A stretch of 64,000 bases of DNA from Tetrapyrgos nigripes. Lineage: Eukaryota; Basidiomycota; Agaricomycetes; Agaricales; Campanellaceae. Positions within the stretch are counted from its first letter, which is position 1. Each line of letters begins with the position of its first letter. Both the position numbers and the translations under genes were made by a program. Location of the stretch: assembly GCA_013368315.1 (NCBI GenBank), contig JAACJM010000007.1, positions 372,001 to 436,000 on the forward strand, in the 5' to 3' direction. The notes under the pieces are model-generated. The model made no database searches. It saw only the letters and a program-made list of their open reading frames with translations, and was not told the DNA's origin. This document shows, one piece after another, positions 14,415-27,500 of this stretch.

Positions 14415-16513
14415 GATTACAAGGAATTAAAATGGAATCCGAAACGTCTAAAAATTCTAAGAGAAAAGAAGAGGAAAGAATCGCTGGGGGGCAGTGAGAT
14501 GAAAATGGGGAAAAGCCATTTCGCTTTTAAGGGACCGCCCGCGTCTAGTGCCTGATAAATTTTGCACTGCAACCACGACCCCATCGTTTCACCGGGCCTT
14601 ACCGCGTGCCATCTATCAACTCCTTCTCTAGTCCAATCAGCGCCCAGGAAAAGATTGCCCTTTCGTAACTAGAGATACCTGGTAACCATCCAAACACAGC
14701 TCGCAATTGGCTCGCAATGATTCCAACGAATGAAAAAGGATCCTTTCATACGCTGATGCGCAGCTGGCCATTCATAAACAGGACTAGAAATTTTCCATCG
14801 TTGCAATTGTATTCTCAAGAAACTCTCCTTCGCTCGGTAGAGGACCAGGGAACTGTTTCCCAACTTTTGGTTTCCCTCAAGGCTCATTTTTTGGGGAGAT
14901 CTCGACCCAGCGTCTGGAAGGGCTCGGACAGGAGTCCTGGACGTTGAACTGTGGTCTAGTCTCCCCAATGCAGGCTCTGCAACTAAACTTGACGGAGATC
15001 AATGGGCAACCGTATCCATCCCATACCAAGTAGCTATTTTTATTGCTGCATCGTCGGCAAGTGACTCGGCGACCGTCTTCAAATGCTATCACAGCATATA
15101 GGAACCGTTGTACATCGATATCCGAAAGATGCACGTTCGGTTATCGTATGTGTATTGGACTCGCAGTCCATTGGTTGACGGTTTCCAACGGTTCATGAGT
15201 ACTCAAGAGTACTCACCATGCTTGCGCACTGCTTTCTACCAATCATCGTCGACACAGCTTGCCAATCAGATGCAGATGGCCTAAAATTAACGCCTCATCG
15301 ATACATCATTATCAATCTCGTTAATAGCCTCCATCCATCAACGTTCAACATTCAAGCCTTCGTGAAGAGTCAACCACTAGATTCCGCAAAGTCACCTTCA
15401 CCAACTGAAGCATCTCCTCGAGCTCGGACGGAACTTCAGACATCCCTGCAGGGTTCGACGTATCCTTACAAACTCAATGCCCGGGACCATGAATACTCTT
15501 ATCCGTTGAACGCTTATCCGCATCAACTTGATCAAGCCTTGACGGTATCTCGTCTTGTCCTAATTACTATGTAACCTCTACTATCTAGGGCCGCTGTACT
15601 CACGCTGCACTAGTGTACAGAATACCGGAGTATGTGGACCTCTCAGTACCAATAATTCCTTGTATAGAGCTCTCTGCGGTCAATGAATGGATTAGCATTG
15701 AAGAGGACCAGAGACTGAGAGGACTGGAGAGTAAGTACATTACTTCCCCAGCTTTCCCCACAACATTCGGCGCAGACCGCAGACAGCCGCAGACCAGTAC
15801 AAGTACCCGAAGTAGGGGTAATTGTTGATCCTAAACTTACCCCAACGTTCCAGTGAGTGCGGTAAATTACCGTACTACTCGTTGTATCGTTTGTCACTTG
15901 CAAAAGTATTCTGGTTTATCTGATCTTGTTTGACCCTTTCGAGCTCAGCGCTGATTCCGGCCGACAAAAGATATAAATGAAGCTGAGTAGCCCATCCGAT
16001 CACTGTCTATTGACCGAGTCCCTACGAAATAAAACAATTTACCAAAAACTGCAGAAGAGCCGGAAAGAGTGTGGGGGATGACTACTACCTGGTAGTATAA
16101 GGTGTAAGTGAGAGCAAGCAGTTGGTAACGTATGAGGTTTTACGGTAGTAAAGGTAGTAAACCATACACAGACTCACTCAAAAAACCAAAAAGAAACCCT
16201 GCGAGGGGAAGGAAAGTGAAAGCCCAGTGGTTGGTAGAGGATGAGGACTCGAGAAATAATTTACAACCCAATCCTTGAATCTAGTACATGTACGAAAGAG
16301 ATGATAATGGATGAAACACAGAACCGGAAGCATAGGAAAAGATCGGATGAGGGGGTCATCGATCAAGGAAGCTCCGGAGATCTAGCAAGCGCGCGAATAA
16401 CCTAGTTATGGAAGAGGTCAGAAACAGTTCACAAGTGCCGTGAAAACGCAAGACTGACTGACCTCAATGATTCGTCCAGTGTGCTGACACTACCAGCTCC
16501 CATCCTTCGTCCT
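14415..16513. other. 2.1-kb non-coding region
   Basis: The right part is probably the 3' region of the peptide-precursor gene and the left part the malic enzyme promoter. A 118-codon open frame at 15218-15574 (+) starts with a hydrophobic stretch but shows no family. Around 15800-16170 short GGTAGTA / TACTACC words recur in both orientations, including the palindrome ACTACCTGGTAGT near 16083. Nothing else is supported. Confidence 0.4.
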
Positions 16514-16990
16514 TCACAACTCCAAATCTGCGTCAGCTACTGCCCTCACAGACACGTTCTCTTCCTCTGAGATTCTCCTCCAATCACGATCGAATCTCCT
16601 CCAGTCCCTTTGGAACCTCTTCCAGTTACCGTCAAACCTCTTTGATTCACTACCACCAAGCCGACCATCCCTCTTGTAGAGATCGATATCTTCAGCAGCA
16701 GCTAATTCGACGCCGGCGACGTATCTCCTCGTGATGTCCTCGTCCTCTCCTTCTGCTCTCTTCCAATCTGAGATGTATCTTTTCGAGAGGTCGAGGTCTT
16801 GGCCTTCTGCGCGCTATAAAGAGGAATCGAATAAGTATGATGATGCGGAAAAATGCGGTAAAGGAATGATTCGACTAGGACAACTTACCTTCGCCAGAGG
16901 AAAAGGCAAAGGAGACGCCATCGTAAAAACAACCATAGATAGCAAGAAGAGCAGTGATGCTTTTGAAAGAAGGGTGATTGAGAGTGTCAT
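16514..16990 (-). CDS. kexin-processed repeat-peptide precursor (secreted, 133 aa)
   Basis: A two-exon gene: 16889-16990 codes a 34-aa signal region (MTLSITLLSKASLLFLLSMV..., then MASPLPFPLAK). A GTAAGT..TATAG intron follows, and exon 2 (16513/14-16813) codes 99 aa. Exon 2 is divided by dibasic pairs: with the Lys-Arg across the splice site there are nine KR/RR sites. Four released units share the pattern aromatic-x-x-Asp/Asn-Trp: YISDWKR, FDGNWKR, FQRDWRR and FDRDWRR, the last three contiguous. Longer acidic spacers (AEGQDLDLSKR, AEGEDEDITRR) separate them. This is the architecture of fungal kexin-processed repeat peptides, which include pheromones, repellents and precursors of cyclic RiPPs. 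Function is inference. There is no C-terminal CaaX, so it is not a farnesylated mating pheromone. Exons join in phase 0 with no internal stop. Confidence 0.75.
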
Positions 16991-18085
16991 GATGTGAAAG
17001 GGAGCGTGAGGGTCACAGTAAAGGAGCAGAAGATTGTCAGAGTGTCTTGTTCCCCTACAACAGATTCGGTCTTATATGTGCAACGGTCAGGGACTTCCAA
17101 GTCAGGAACTCGGATAAAACACAAAGAAACCCCTGAGCGAGTTGTCCGATCCGATTTCTAGGTCTTGCTACCCAAGGTGTTTGGTTTGCGTCGTGAATGC
17201 CTTCTGCGACTCGCGAGGGATTCGACAACCTGAGAGATGCACTTAGCGCTACTTGTTACTTGCGTTTGCAGAGCAAGTCTCGGCGTAGTGGTCGTTATCC
17301 TGAGAATTGTACTGGCTTGAGGTAGGAGGCCATTGACTCCTTTACTTGAAATGCAATAAAAAGCAAGCAAGATCGACCACAAACTCGATCAAGTCGACGT
17401 CAAGTAAAGGAGAAAGGAAAAGACACGGCCAGGGCTGGGGCAGCTTGGTGTTTGAATAAAATTTCAGCAAATTCGGGGGACCAGACTCGTCTGAGAGCTA
17501 GTCTGAGGGTCAAAGCACTGTCGAAAGCTGTCGACATCGGTAGCAAGTGGGTTGGATTTGGCTTAGAGGAGGCCAGCTGCCAAACAGTAATCACCGGTGT
17601 CTATGAGATCATCGATCATCTCTTACATGGCAAGCGACCCTGCAGATTTTCAAAATGAAAACGACACTTGCTAGGCTGCTCCTGGCTGCTCATCCCGATA
17701 GATAGATAGTATACGTGCAACCCAAAAAATAAAAGAACCACAAAACAGGGATTACTGTCAAATATTTCGCTGGATCGAGACGATCGCATGTAGTATACTT
17801 CCCGCGGGACCATAGTGCGGGACCCCAAGGATTAATGGCGCAGGCGCAGGCGCAGGGACTTTCTGCCAGAGGAAAAAAATGGTCCGACTATGGAGATCTA
17901 GAGGCACAGAGTAGACGTCGTCATTTGGCTCGAGGCGCGTACCATGAGGTCGCAGCGAATAATAATTGTCCTATGCATAGCGCTGCTCTACCTGTAAATA
18001 TATCCATCCATCATACGAAAGAACGAAAACCAAAGAGCTATAGCTACTAGCATTCAATGTAAAGGTGTTTGCGTAGTAAAAATGC
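16991..18085. other. intergenic region with small open frames only
   Basis: A 74-codon frame at 17158-17382 (-) begins with a hydrophobic segment, and a 71-codon frame at 17835-18050 (+) begins in a GCGCAG repeat. Neither is supported by a family or splice pattern. A short GATA microsatellite lies near 17698-17710. Confidence 0.35.
17071..17078 (-). promoter_or_regulatory. TATA-like box of the peptide-precursor gene
   Basis: On the minus strand CACATATAAG lies about 80 nt before the start codon at 16990, which supports this short gene being transcribed from here. Confidence 0.45.
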
Positions 18086-20282
18086 TTATTGTTGAGGCCC
18101 AAACGAAGAAACGACCGCATCCCCATCCAGGTCGACGTCGACACCTGGCACTCTAAAAATCCCTTCTGGTATCACCACCTCTACCGTAGCCTATAAAGCT
18201 ATAGAAGGTATATCAGAGAAGAGACAGAGGCTGACGCAGCCTGCTGAGGGAACGGGAAAACCTCGTCAATACTCAAACTCTGACCCTCACTCATCTTCAA
18301 CTCCAACACATCCATCGCCTTCTTCGGAATCTTGAGCTTCCCGTTCCTGTTTCGTTTCCTGTTGCCAGTGCTCCTCGTCGCATCCATATCCACTAAAGAA
18401 CCCGAATCTGGCAACGTCAAAACCAAGTTGGACTCCTCTCCACTAACATCGACATCATTACTACCATCAGACCCAAACTCAGACGCAACCTCGGAGCCAG
18501 AATGAGAACTGGGAGCATTGAAAGTCTGCTTGTCCTGGTCCTCCAGATCGGCAAAAACATATCCATCGACGTCATCAGCATCAGCGTTATCAACGTCAAT
18601 ATCAATGACAACTTGCGAGCGTTGAACGCGTTGAGCAACAGGAGCAACACTGGCATTGGCATTGACACTGGCTCTAATTCGATCAGGAGTAGGAGTAGCG
18701 AGAGGGGACGGAACTTTAAGCGTAAACGCGGTAGGGGCGGGAGGCGTTATTGATAGTGCGATCGTCTTCGGCGACCTGGCATGTACAGTGACAGGAACAG
18801 GGACCGCGGCTTCGTTGTCTTCTCCTATTCCCGCTGCTTCTCCTTTTCCTTCTTGAAATACGGAATCGGATTTGTCCGATGAGATCGTTTGAGTCGTTTG
18901 AAAGAGGATCATTTGAGGTGTAAGGGTAACCTCGGGCTTGGGTTCAGGCTCGGTGTACGTGTGGGCACAGGTATTGATATGGGTATGCGTGTGCATTTTC
19001 GTAGACGTATAGGGATGAAGAAATGTAAAGGGATCAGTATCGGCATCAGAGTTGGTACCGTTCTTGACTATTGTTGAGTATTCGGAAACTCGTGCAGACG
19101 CAACTGAGGATGTTTGGTCTTGTAGAGATGTTCTGGGGGAGGTCGTTGACATGGGTGAAAAGCGAAGAGCTGCAAGTGGACAGTCTTTGAGGGTATTGGA
19201 CATTCTCATGAAGGAGTTCCTGGATGAGGGGCTAGCTCTCGGAGTTCCTGAGGAGCTGACTGGTGAAGCAGACTGGAGGCTCGCAGAAGGGGAAAGACTA
19301 AGAAGACTAGAGCTCCAGCTAGAGTTTGATAGAGGTACATGCAAAGCTAACTTCTGCCTCTTGGGTGTCGACGATTCGCTCCGATTCCGGGAAGGGGAAG
19401 ATAGTGAATAACTCTCAGTCTCAGGCGCTGTATCCGATTCGTAGCAAGCTCGAGCGGTTGTGATGGTGGGCACAATAGGAGAAGATTGAGTAAAACCAGC
19501 TGTGCTTCCAACAACGCTTCTAGTCAACGAATTTGAGAGCGTTTTGCAAACTTTGTGGCTTTGCTCACTGGCAGCGCGTTTCACGTTACCCATGGATGCA
19601 GAGACGGACACTGGAAGAGTAATGTTAGCCATCGTCAAGTTGATTCACAAATGGACAGACAATGGGGAGGGGGGAGGATTACGCACCGAAATGTGGACGG
19701 CGCCGACTGGGAGACCCTACTGCACGCGCATGGGTGTGTGCATGTGGTTTGGAAGCTACTTTGGGCGTATATAGAGCCTTGGACTTTGCACTAGCACCAG
19801 TTGAACGTGAATGTTCAGTATGGAAATAGCTGTCATCAAGCTTTGCTCCAAGACTTTCAGTTTCGTCGCAGAGTACGTTGAGAGGTTGCGTGGGCGTGTT
19901 CTTTGTGCCGACATGGGTGCGGGTGTCAACAGTATGCCGACGACGTTGATGTTTAGATTTGCTGTGTGCATTGTGACTTCGTCGCGAGTCTGATTGTGAT
20001 AATCCCGGTTCAGTCACAATCATTTTGGGTATTTCTGGTCTGGGAGGAGGCAGGCTTGGTTTGAAAAAGGGCAGGCGTAGGCTGTAGACGATCAGGAAGC
20101 ATAGAGACTGTATAGAATAAGATGTGAGTCTCGCAAAGCTCGAAAGCTCGATATTGCTGAAAATTCACCTGGAGAAAAAACCAGCATGACAGAACAAATG
20201 ATAGTATGCGGATATGAAGGGCGGTACAAGGAGGCGAGACGAGAACTTCCTTGTCGTCGTCGACGAGAATAGTAATGGACAT
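18086..20282 (-). CDS. Ser-rich, largely disordered protein of unknown function
   Basis: A long open exon (18199-19638) plus upstream frames at 19679-20023 and 20170-20282 and a short last exon ending at 18086 form one probable gene. I recognise no domain. The N-terminal exon starts MSITILVDDDKEVLVSPP and runs into a hydrophobic stretch (ILSFVLSCWFFLQ). The body is low-complexity: Ser/Thr/Pro-rich with SPSRNRSESSTPKRQKL (possible nuclear signal), His-Thr repeats from a CA-rich tract, and acidic VVIDIDVDNADADDVDG. The most protein-like part is the C-terminus: KLKIPKKAMDVLELKMSEGQ, then EVVIPEGIFRVPGVDVDLDG in the last exon. That join needs a weak GTCTCT donor, so the 3' end is uncertain. Possibly a regulatory or nuclear protein; this is a guess. 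Confidence 0.5.
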
Positions 20283-20915
20283 GACGGTTGGTTAGGATGT
20301 TACGCTACACAGCCACTTTTGCGCTGCTCCTCTTTTCTTTCTGCAGAATGAACCGGGCAAGTATTTGGACAGACGGTATACAATGTAACATTGCGTGTAT
20401 CGATACATACAAGTAAATGTCCATCTACTGTAAAAGCATCATTGAAAGCACTACGACGTGTATGAGTGTCATGACACGAATTCGAAGCTGTTAGACTGAT
20501 ATAGAGTATAACCATGTAAAAGTACACAACGCGATCGTGTACGGCGAGGGTGTAGATGAGGTGTGCATGATGTGTATAGCAGGTTCGATATTACAAAGTT
20601 CGTGATGGTGATGCAGAAAGCAGCCGCACAGCGTGTGTGATACGTGGAATCGTGTATGGGATAACATGTGTTTCGTCTACCCCCAACTCCTTCTCGCCAG
20701 GAAATGTTATATTCCAAGGCCTGGATATTTGGTTACTGGCTGCATAAAGTGGACAAGGACTGTAGATGAGCTCGATCTTCGAGGTGAATTGTGACGGATG
20801 CAACTTAGCCCTGGCAGTTCGTTTTATTTCTGAAAAGAAACCAAGAATTTACTACATACATACATACATAAGTAGTCCGTCACCTATCAACCACCTGAAT
20901 TATCTATGTGTATCA
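20283..20915. other. intergenic, no gene
   Basis: Promoter of the Ser-rich gene and 3' end of S41 copy A. A short TACA microsatellite lies near 20854-20872. No coding sequence supported. Confidence 0.4.
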
Positions 20916-23852
20916 TCAAGAACTGGTATCAGAAAATACAAGCTTGACGACTTCGCTCCAAATCGCAAGAGGGTTGCTGACACTGGCCAAAAGAGAGAAA
21001 AAAGCGAGCATGTATCTAGTTAACAGAACAATCACGAAGTCAGCCGAGAGAACACTTACGTTTCAGCAGTGAGCTGCAAATTGATATCAGCTGGGTGGTC
21101 TTGCCATTCTGTCCGTTCAAGAAGAGAGAGAGCAAGAAATTCAGCACTAGTGCTCAAAGCCAACCATAAAAGCAAGTCAAGAGCCAAGAGGTCAAAGGAG
21201 GACTCACCCTCGGGTTGCGTTGGGTCGTCGATTCCAAAGCCTAATCTCCAGGTGATGCCTTGTGTAGCTGGGACCAACCTAAGATGCGTCGATGAGATGA
21301 GACGAGATGAGTTGTGAACAAGGACACATCAAATATTTACAAGGCAGGTGGAGCGAGCGGGTGATCTTGAAGTCCAGCATTCTGAAAATTTCAGATACAT
21401 AAAGTCAATATCTGCTAGAGTACAAAGTCAGGTAGAGTGAAATACATACCTTGACTTCATTGGCCATAGTGGCATAGTCGGTTGACTGGCCACCAACAGT
21501 TCCTGGTATTCTAAATTGAGCAAGTCGTTTCAGAGTAAAACAGTCTAGGGAGGCTTACCACAGTATTGCTGCTGGACACCCTGTCGACCGCCGACAACGA
21601 CTGTCTTGACGCCTTCCTCTTTTGCCATCGTTATCTAGGTATATGTATTCCAAATGAGCATGCGTTATGAGTACGTATACTCAAAAGAAAGAAAGAAAGA
21701 GGGAGTCAACATACAGCGAAAAGCGCACACGAACTTGCACATCGCCCATTGGATACAATGACAACCTTGTTACTGGGGAACAAAGCTTCGTTTGGAGCGA
21801 CGTTAGAAGTTCCATTGACTGGACATTCGTTTCCGAGCCTTTAAGGGAAAGATTCCAGGTCTGTCAGACTTTCGGGCAAGTCACAAGCCCCAGAAAGCAA
21901 AAGCGCGCATACCTCTGAGAGAACGCATCAAGATGCCCATTAATTGTCTCCTCCACAACGGGTTCCATCCAATCAGCATCAGGACCAAAAGGCACATTAT
22001 CATCATTCGTCCACAACCTTGGATTAAAGAGCGAAAGAACATGCGGATCTGTATGATTCTCCACAACAGTCTTAACCAAAAGCTTCGCCAACTCCCCAGC
22101 TCGTGCCTTCGTATCCAATCCAGCCTGAGGCTCCGAACTATTTTTGGGACCAACAATAATCCTATGAAGCCAATGCGCAAGACATATCAACCCTCCACCA
22201 TTATTCGTCAGATCGACCATGAGTTGAGTGGCTCCGCTCGATTTGAGGGATGTTAATCCATCGATGAGATCGCCTTCGACGACGCCGAGGTGGTCGCCCG
22301 CAAAGGTACCGAGGGCGAGGACTCCAGTGATATTGTCGTCGAGCATGAAGAATCCGGAGGATCTGAAGTTGCCAGGACGGAGGACACGGGGAGGAGCCAG
22401 TCCTTCAGGTAGGAGTATGTCGCTGAGGGGAGTGGTGTCAAGCATGACGTTGATGAGCTCTTGGGATTTGACATTGACACTGACGGGGACGGCAGGTGGT
22501 TGTTGGCGGAATTTTTTAACGACTTGGGTTGTAGTAGGGGAAGAGGGATGCGTTAGGTCGCTGGACTCATCTTGAACGAGACAGTTCCCTGCACGCCAGG
22601 AGGCAGTGTCGGTGAATGGGGTAGTCGTTGGCTCGATACGAGCACGGTAGGGTAGCTGTTGATATAAAATATGGCATGAGGTAACTGGATATTTCTCAAG
22701 ACAAGGACCAAGGAAACTGACCGTAATCATATCAGTCGTACTCTCGTTTACACGTTGTACTTCGAGAGTGACCGAGTCACTGAGAGGAAGAGACTGTTGC
22801 GCAAAGTTGCCCATGACATAATTCCAGGTCGTTCCCAAGTAATTATAACTGGAGAAGAATCTGCATGAACGAAAATGGTGAGTGAGAACGCGTCACAATA
22901 CCACCTACGCATAATGTTAATGCTCACGAATTCTGACGAGTCCCAAGGCTTGAAAAGTCCCTGTAATCTCTGCGTTGGCGTCAACAGCGGCGAAGGGATC
23001 GGCATCGTTAATGCTCAACACTGTTGCTCCGTTGAGCTATGGACGGCAACGGAACTGGTTCAGTAAGGGAAATTTATGGCAAAGGGAAGAGTACAAACCG
23101 ACTTGAGAGTGATTCCTTTAGGCAACGCAGCCTCCCAAACGTCGATTTGGTCTGCAAACTCCACGGAGGATACATTGTAGGCTTCAGGTGCGATGTGCAC
23201 AGCTTGAGTACCGGAAGCGTCGGTCAACAGGACCAGAGGGATAGGGAGGAAGTTAGAGAACAGAGCTGCATACGGGACGGCTTAGTGGTTGTGCACTCAA
23301 GGCTCAAAAGCAAACATACAATCCTGGAAGAAAGAAGCAAAGTAACTTCAGTAATATCCCAGAAAACGCGAAAGGACCAGGGACGTACATAGCAGAAACT
23401 AGCCCAGACACAGTGACCATCTTTCAAATTCTTGAACGTTTTTGAGATGTCAAGATGCAGGTCATAATCCGAGTCATAAGACTGAGAACTGATGCGAGCG
23501 AGGTCCTTGAGCAAATCCTCATGCACCGCATCCGTGAAGGGTTCAGGAGCAGATATTTGGTAGTTGACCGAGGCATGGAACGGCAGGGTTTTGTTGATGA
23601 CATCAATAATCTGCAAAGAAAGAAGAATTAGTCAAGCAAGGACACGAGAGCGGCGAAGCGACGTACATTCTCCTTGATAGCGGGATCCACAGGAACAGAG
23701 GTGAAGCAAGCCCTCAAATCTGCAGGGTCTACCCATTTCTGTCCGCCAATATTCGCACAGGGATCGCTCTGTCTCGTTTGTAGGGTGATTTCTGATGCAA
23801 GGACAGACCCAACGACGACAAATGTGGTCAAAATGCTCCGAGTGTTGACCAT
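20916..23852 (-). CDS. secreted S41-family peptidase, tandem copy A
   Basis: Predicted extracellular serine endopeptidase of the S41/CPAF-like type. The start MVNTRSILTTFVVVGSVLAS is a signal peptide, and QTRQSDPCANIGGQKWVDP begins the mature part. N-terminal block: NYQISAPEPFTDAVHEDLLK and LKDGHCVW. A PDZ-like region follows (LNGATVLSINDADP). The catalytic part has GVLALGTFAGDHL, LMVDLTNNGGGLICLAHWLH and the nucleophile block VVIVSNGRCASSCALF, then GTVGGQSTDYATMANEV and GITWRLGFGIDDPTQPEGE. The last exon reads SVSNPLAIWSEVVKL and ends at 20916. At least ten short introns interrupt it. Copies B and C share the same exon plan and about the same length. S41 peptidases occur in fungal RiPP clusters (UstP of ustiloxin, from memory) but also as plain secreted proteases. 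Confidence 0.87.
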
Positions 23853-23890
23853 CTCGAGACCGCGAGGAGAGGTGCCTCGACCTGGTTGCG

Positions 23891-23939
23891 CTTATAGGAA
23901 GGGATCCGACGGGCACCTTGAGCCATCGTGGTGTTCGTT
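23891..23939 (-). promoter_or_regulatory. conserved promoter block plus TATA, S41 copy A
   Basis: The + strand reads CTTATAGG (minus-strand TATA) and, about 10 nt further, GGGCACCTTGAGCCATCGTG and GTGTT. The same pair, at the same spacing, is found before S41 copy B at 33075-33122. Confidence 0.55.
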
Positions 23940-24508
23940 CAATTCTTGTTGCTTTCAAAGAGTGCACATCTTACACTCTGACAGAAATTCTATCAAACCT
24001 GAGCGCTCTTGGTAGTATATAGGCGGGCAGCGTGACTTCGAAGAAGCCTATAAAGATTGCAGTCCATGAGAGAGTTGAAGCGTCGATCAAATTCAGCATA
24101 CACACATGATAATCGTCCTTTCAAGTTACACCGTCCATGTGCTCGAGCAGCTCGAAGCTCGAAGGACTGATAGTCTTTGGCGTGAAAAGGGCTCCATAGA
24201 CCATCGTGAGGACAATCCTTTGCTGCGAAAGATTGCGAGGCCATGGAAGATATAATTGTCGGTACTTGATCGGAACCGCAACGCGCCAGTGAAGGGTTAT
24301 GCGGTATGCATCTCGGAAGACTTCAGTCAGCGACCTCAAATAGCGTCAAAGCTCTGGAAAAATGAAAAATGATCAATTCCAGCGAACGTGCTCCAGCTTG
24401 CGGCCCATCACCAAAAAGGATCGTGGCTGTGTCAGTCCCGAAATGACGCGTTCCATTTGTGGAGCACTCCTGTCCTTTAGACTATGCTCTTGACTGCTGG
24501 CAGCAACG

Positions 24509-27500
24509 ATGACCTGGCTTAATATTCTCCTGTTTTCTCTCCAACTCATTTCTCTCGGTATATGCGCGACAGCAACACGAAACCCAACTCTAGTCGACGA
24601 CCTCGTTTCGTCCATAGCTAATGCCGCAGCCGCAAACTGTGTATCTTGTCATGGTCTCTTACTATCTCTCAAGGCCACGGCTCTTCTCGGAGATGACAAG
24701 TTTGTAGATGCGTTGACTTCTATATGCAAGACACTCAAGGTGTGTGCTTTGTTTGAGACTAGAGTTCATTTGCTCAGCTTGCATTGCATCTTGTTTCTTG
24801 TATCCGTGCTTTATAGCTTCAAGACTCAGACGTCTGCGAAGGCGTATTTATTGGACCAGGACCCATCATTGCTCATGATCTACGATCCATACCACCCAGA
24901 GGAGAAACCTCTGACAGAATGTGCAACGCCATGCTCGGCGTATGCAAACAACCTCCCGTGAAGAACTATACTGTGCCCTTCCCCAAACCCAAGCCCGATT
25001 TTTTGCGTGTACCTACAGCACCCGCCTCGAGAAGACCATCTTTCCAAGTCGTCCATTTCAGTGACGTGCACATAGACAGGCAATATACAGTGAGTTCTCC
25101 CGACCTTTCTCCAACCATTTCCATTCCACTTTCTGCTTTTCTGATTCTTTGATTCTCATATCTAACTTGTTCTCCTCCTCCTATACTTTGCTCCCCAGCC
25201 CAACTCCGAAGCCAATTGCACCAAACCCCTCTGTTGCAGACCTTTCGAAGATCAAGCCGATGACCCCATCACCGTCCCTGCCGGACCTATGGGTAACCAT
25301 AAATGTGATTCTCCTACTGGGTTAGCAGAAAGCTTACTTGAAGCTATTGATGGCACAAATAGCTCGTTTGGGATTTTTACTGGGGATATTGTTGATGGTG
25401 AGAGTGGACTTTTATTACCACTGGTTTTGGTTGATGAAGAGAGACTGACCTTGCTGGTTGGATGTTTGTTTTTTATTGACTATCAGGTGCAGTATGGCTT
25501 GTTGACGAGACGTGAGTGCTTATTCGAATCTTGACTCTATATTCACACTAAGTAACCTTTCATTCTTTCTACCTATGTTATAGCGAAGTCAAACTAGACT
25601 TCACCACCTTCCTCGACCTCGCGGATTCTTCAAACTTGAGTATCCCTGTGTATCCTGCTCTCGGTAATCAGTGAGTGTCTCTCCCGTTGCTTTGTCTGTC
25701 TCTAACTCTCCCATTCCTTACCTACGTCATTATCAGCGAAGTCGCCCCAGTGAACAGCTACCCAAGGAACACATCCGAAGGTCACGAACACGAGGCTCAG
25801 TGGGTGTATGATATGGCTGGTGTTGGTTGGGAGGTACGTTTGTGTCTGCGTTTGTGTTTGCGTTTGTGTTTGCGTTTCTGCCTATTGTTGAATGTATCTT
25901 GCATGCATTTATCTTCATTCTTTTCCATTTTTGGTTTTCTTTTTTCTTTCTGTACTTTTCACTTTTCAATTGTTGTTTCATTTTTCTTGCTTTAATCTGT
26001 CACTCCTGAAGAAAAAGATCCTCAACCTGACCAATCTACGATTCACTACAGCACTGGATCGGTCCTGAAGCATCTACCCAAGTTATCCATCATACGGGGA
26101 GTTATTCGGCTTTGGTTCCTGGGACGAAGTTGCGGTGGGTCTCTTGTCTAATGTCTATTCATGCCAGATCGTCTCATATGTATTCTTTTTTCTTGTGCTG
26201 CAGGATAATCTCACTCAACACTGGGTTTTGGTATAAAGTCAAGTAAGCCCACTTTCTCCCTAATTTGAATGAGGTTTGCTTTATTTCTTCCGATGCTGAT
26301 GGGCCACGACCCTTTCTTCCCTTTTCCTCTCCAGCTTTTGGCTATACGATTCCACCAAACATCAGTAAGTCATTGTTAGCCATGCCACCACCCTTACTGC
26401 ACTCACTGGTAAATTATTGATACAAAAACATAGGCCCGACCCAAACGGCATTCTCTCCTTCCTAGTCTCTCAACTCCAGCTCGCTGAAGATGCAGGTGAA
26501 AAAGTTTGGATTGTAGGACATATGCCGATGGGTGGTGGGGATGTTGTCTATGATCAGGTGCATACTTCTTCATCTCGGTTCTATTTTTCTGTTGGGTGAC
26601 TAGGTCTGACACTAATGCAACCTCTATTTCTTTTCTTTTTGGTGCCCTTACAACGACAGTCAAACTATTACGACCAAATCATCCAGCGATACCATCAAAC
26701 GATCGCTGGACAATTTTTCGGTCATACGCATGCGGTGGGTATCCTATCTATCCTACCTATCCTATCCATCTATCTGCCATCTTGCCTATCTTGGTGTCGC
26801 TTTGACTAATCATTCCATCCTCCAACCTCCAACCTCCTTCCTCCTAATGATATACCAACTACAATAAAACAGGACGAATTTCAACTCTCCTACTCAAACT
26901 ACACCAACCAAGCCAAAGATACTGCAACCTCGATGTCTTGGATCGCTCCTTCGTTGACTCCGAGGAGCGGGAATCCTGCATTCAAGGTGTATGATGTGGA
27001 TCCGGATACATATGAAGTTATGGATATGAGGGTTTATTTCAGTGAGTGACTCTGCATACCTCTCGTGTGTCTGGATGTGTATACGCTCGACGCTAAACAT
27101 CTGTCTGTCTGTCCTCTACTGTACAGCTAACCTTTCGGATACAAATTATCACGCCAAACGTAAGCTATATGCGTTTCTTTCTCTTTGGATGCACCTATTT
27201 AGCTTACCCTTCCCTCCTCGCCTTTCTCTTCTCTTCTCTCACCTCTTCCCCTTCCAGCAACCTGGTCCCTCCTCTATAGCGCCCGAGACCTCTACGGCCC
27301 TCTCATCTCCGATGGTCTCGACGACTCTTCCGCGCTGACGCCTGGATTTTGGCATCAAGTCACAGAAGCATTCGAGAGCAACGATACGGCATATAGGGTA
27401 TATGATTTGTATAAGAGGAGGAATGGGGGGTCGTGTGTTGGGTTGAATGATACGGTGCCTGGACCGGACAAGAAGCACAAAGATGACACGGATAAGGAAA

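Noticed and set aside
16514..16990. Peptide precursor as a farnesylated mating pheromone
   Set aside because: The protein ends ADADLEL without a CaaX box and has a signal peptide, which lipopeptide pheromones of basidiomycetes lack.
19052..19411. 119-codon plus-strand frame
   Set aside because: Antisense to the Ser-rich gene; its Glu/Leu/Arg-rich content mirrors Ser codons on the other strand.
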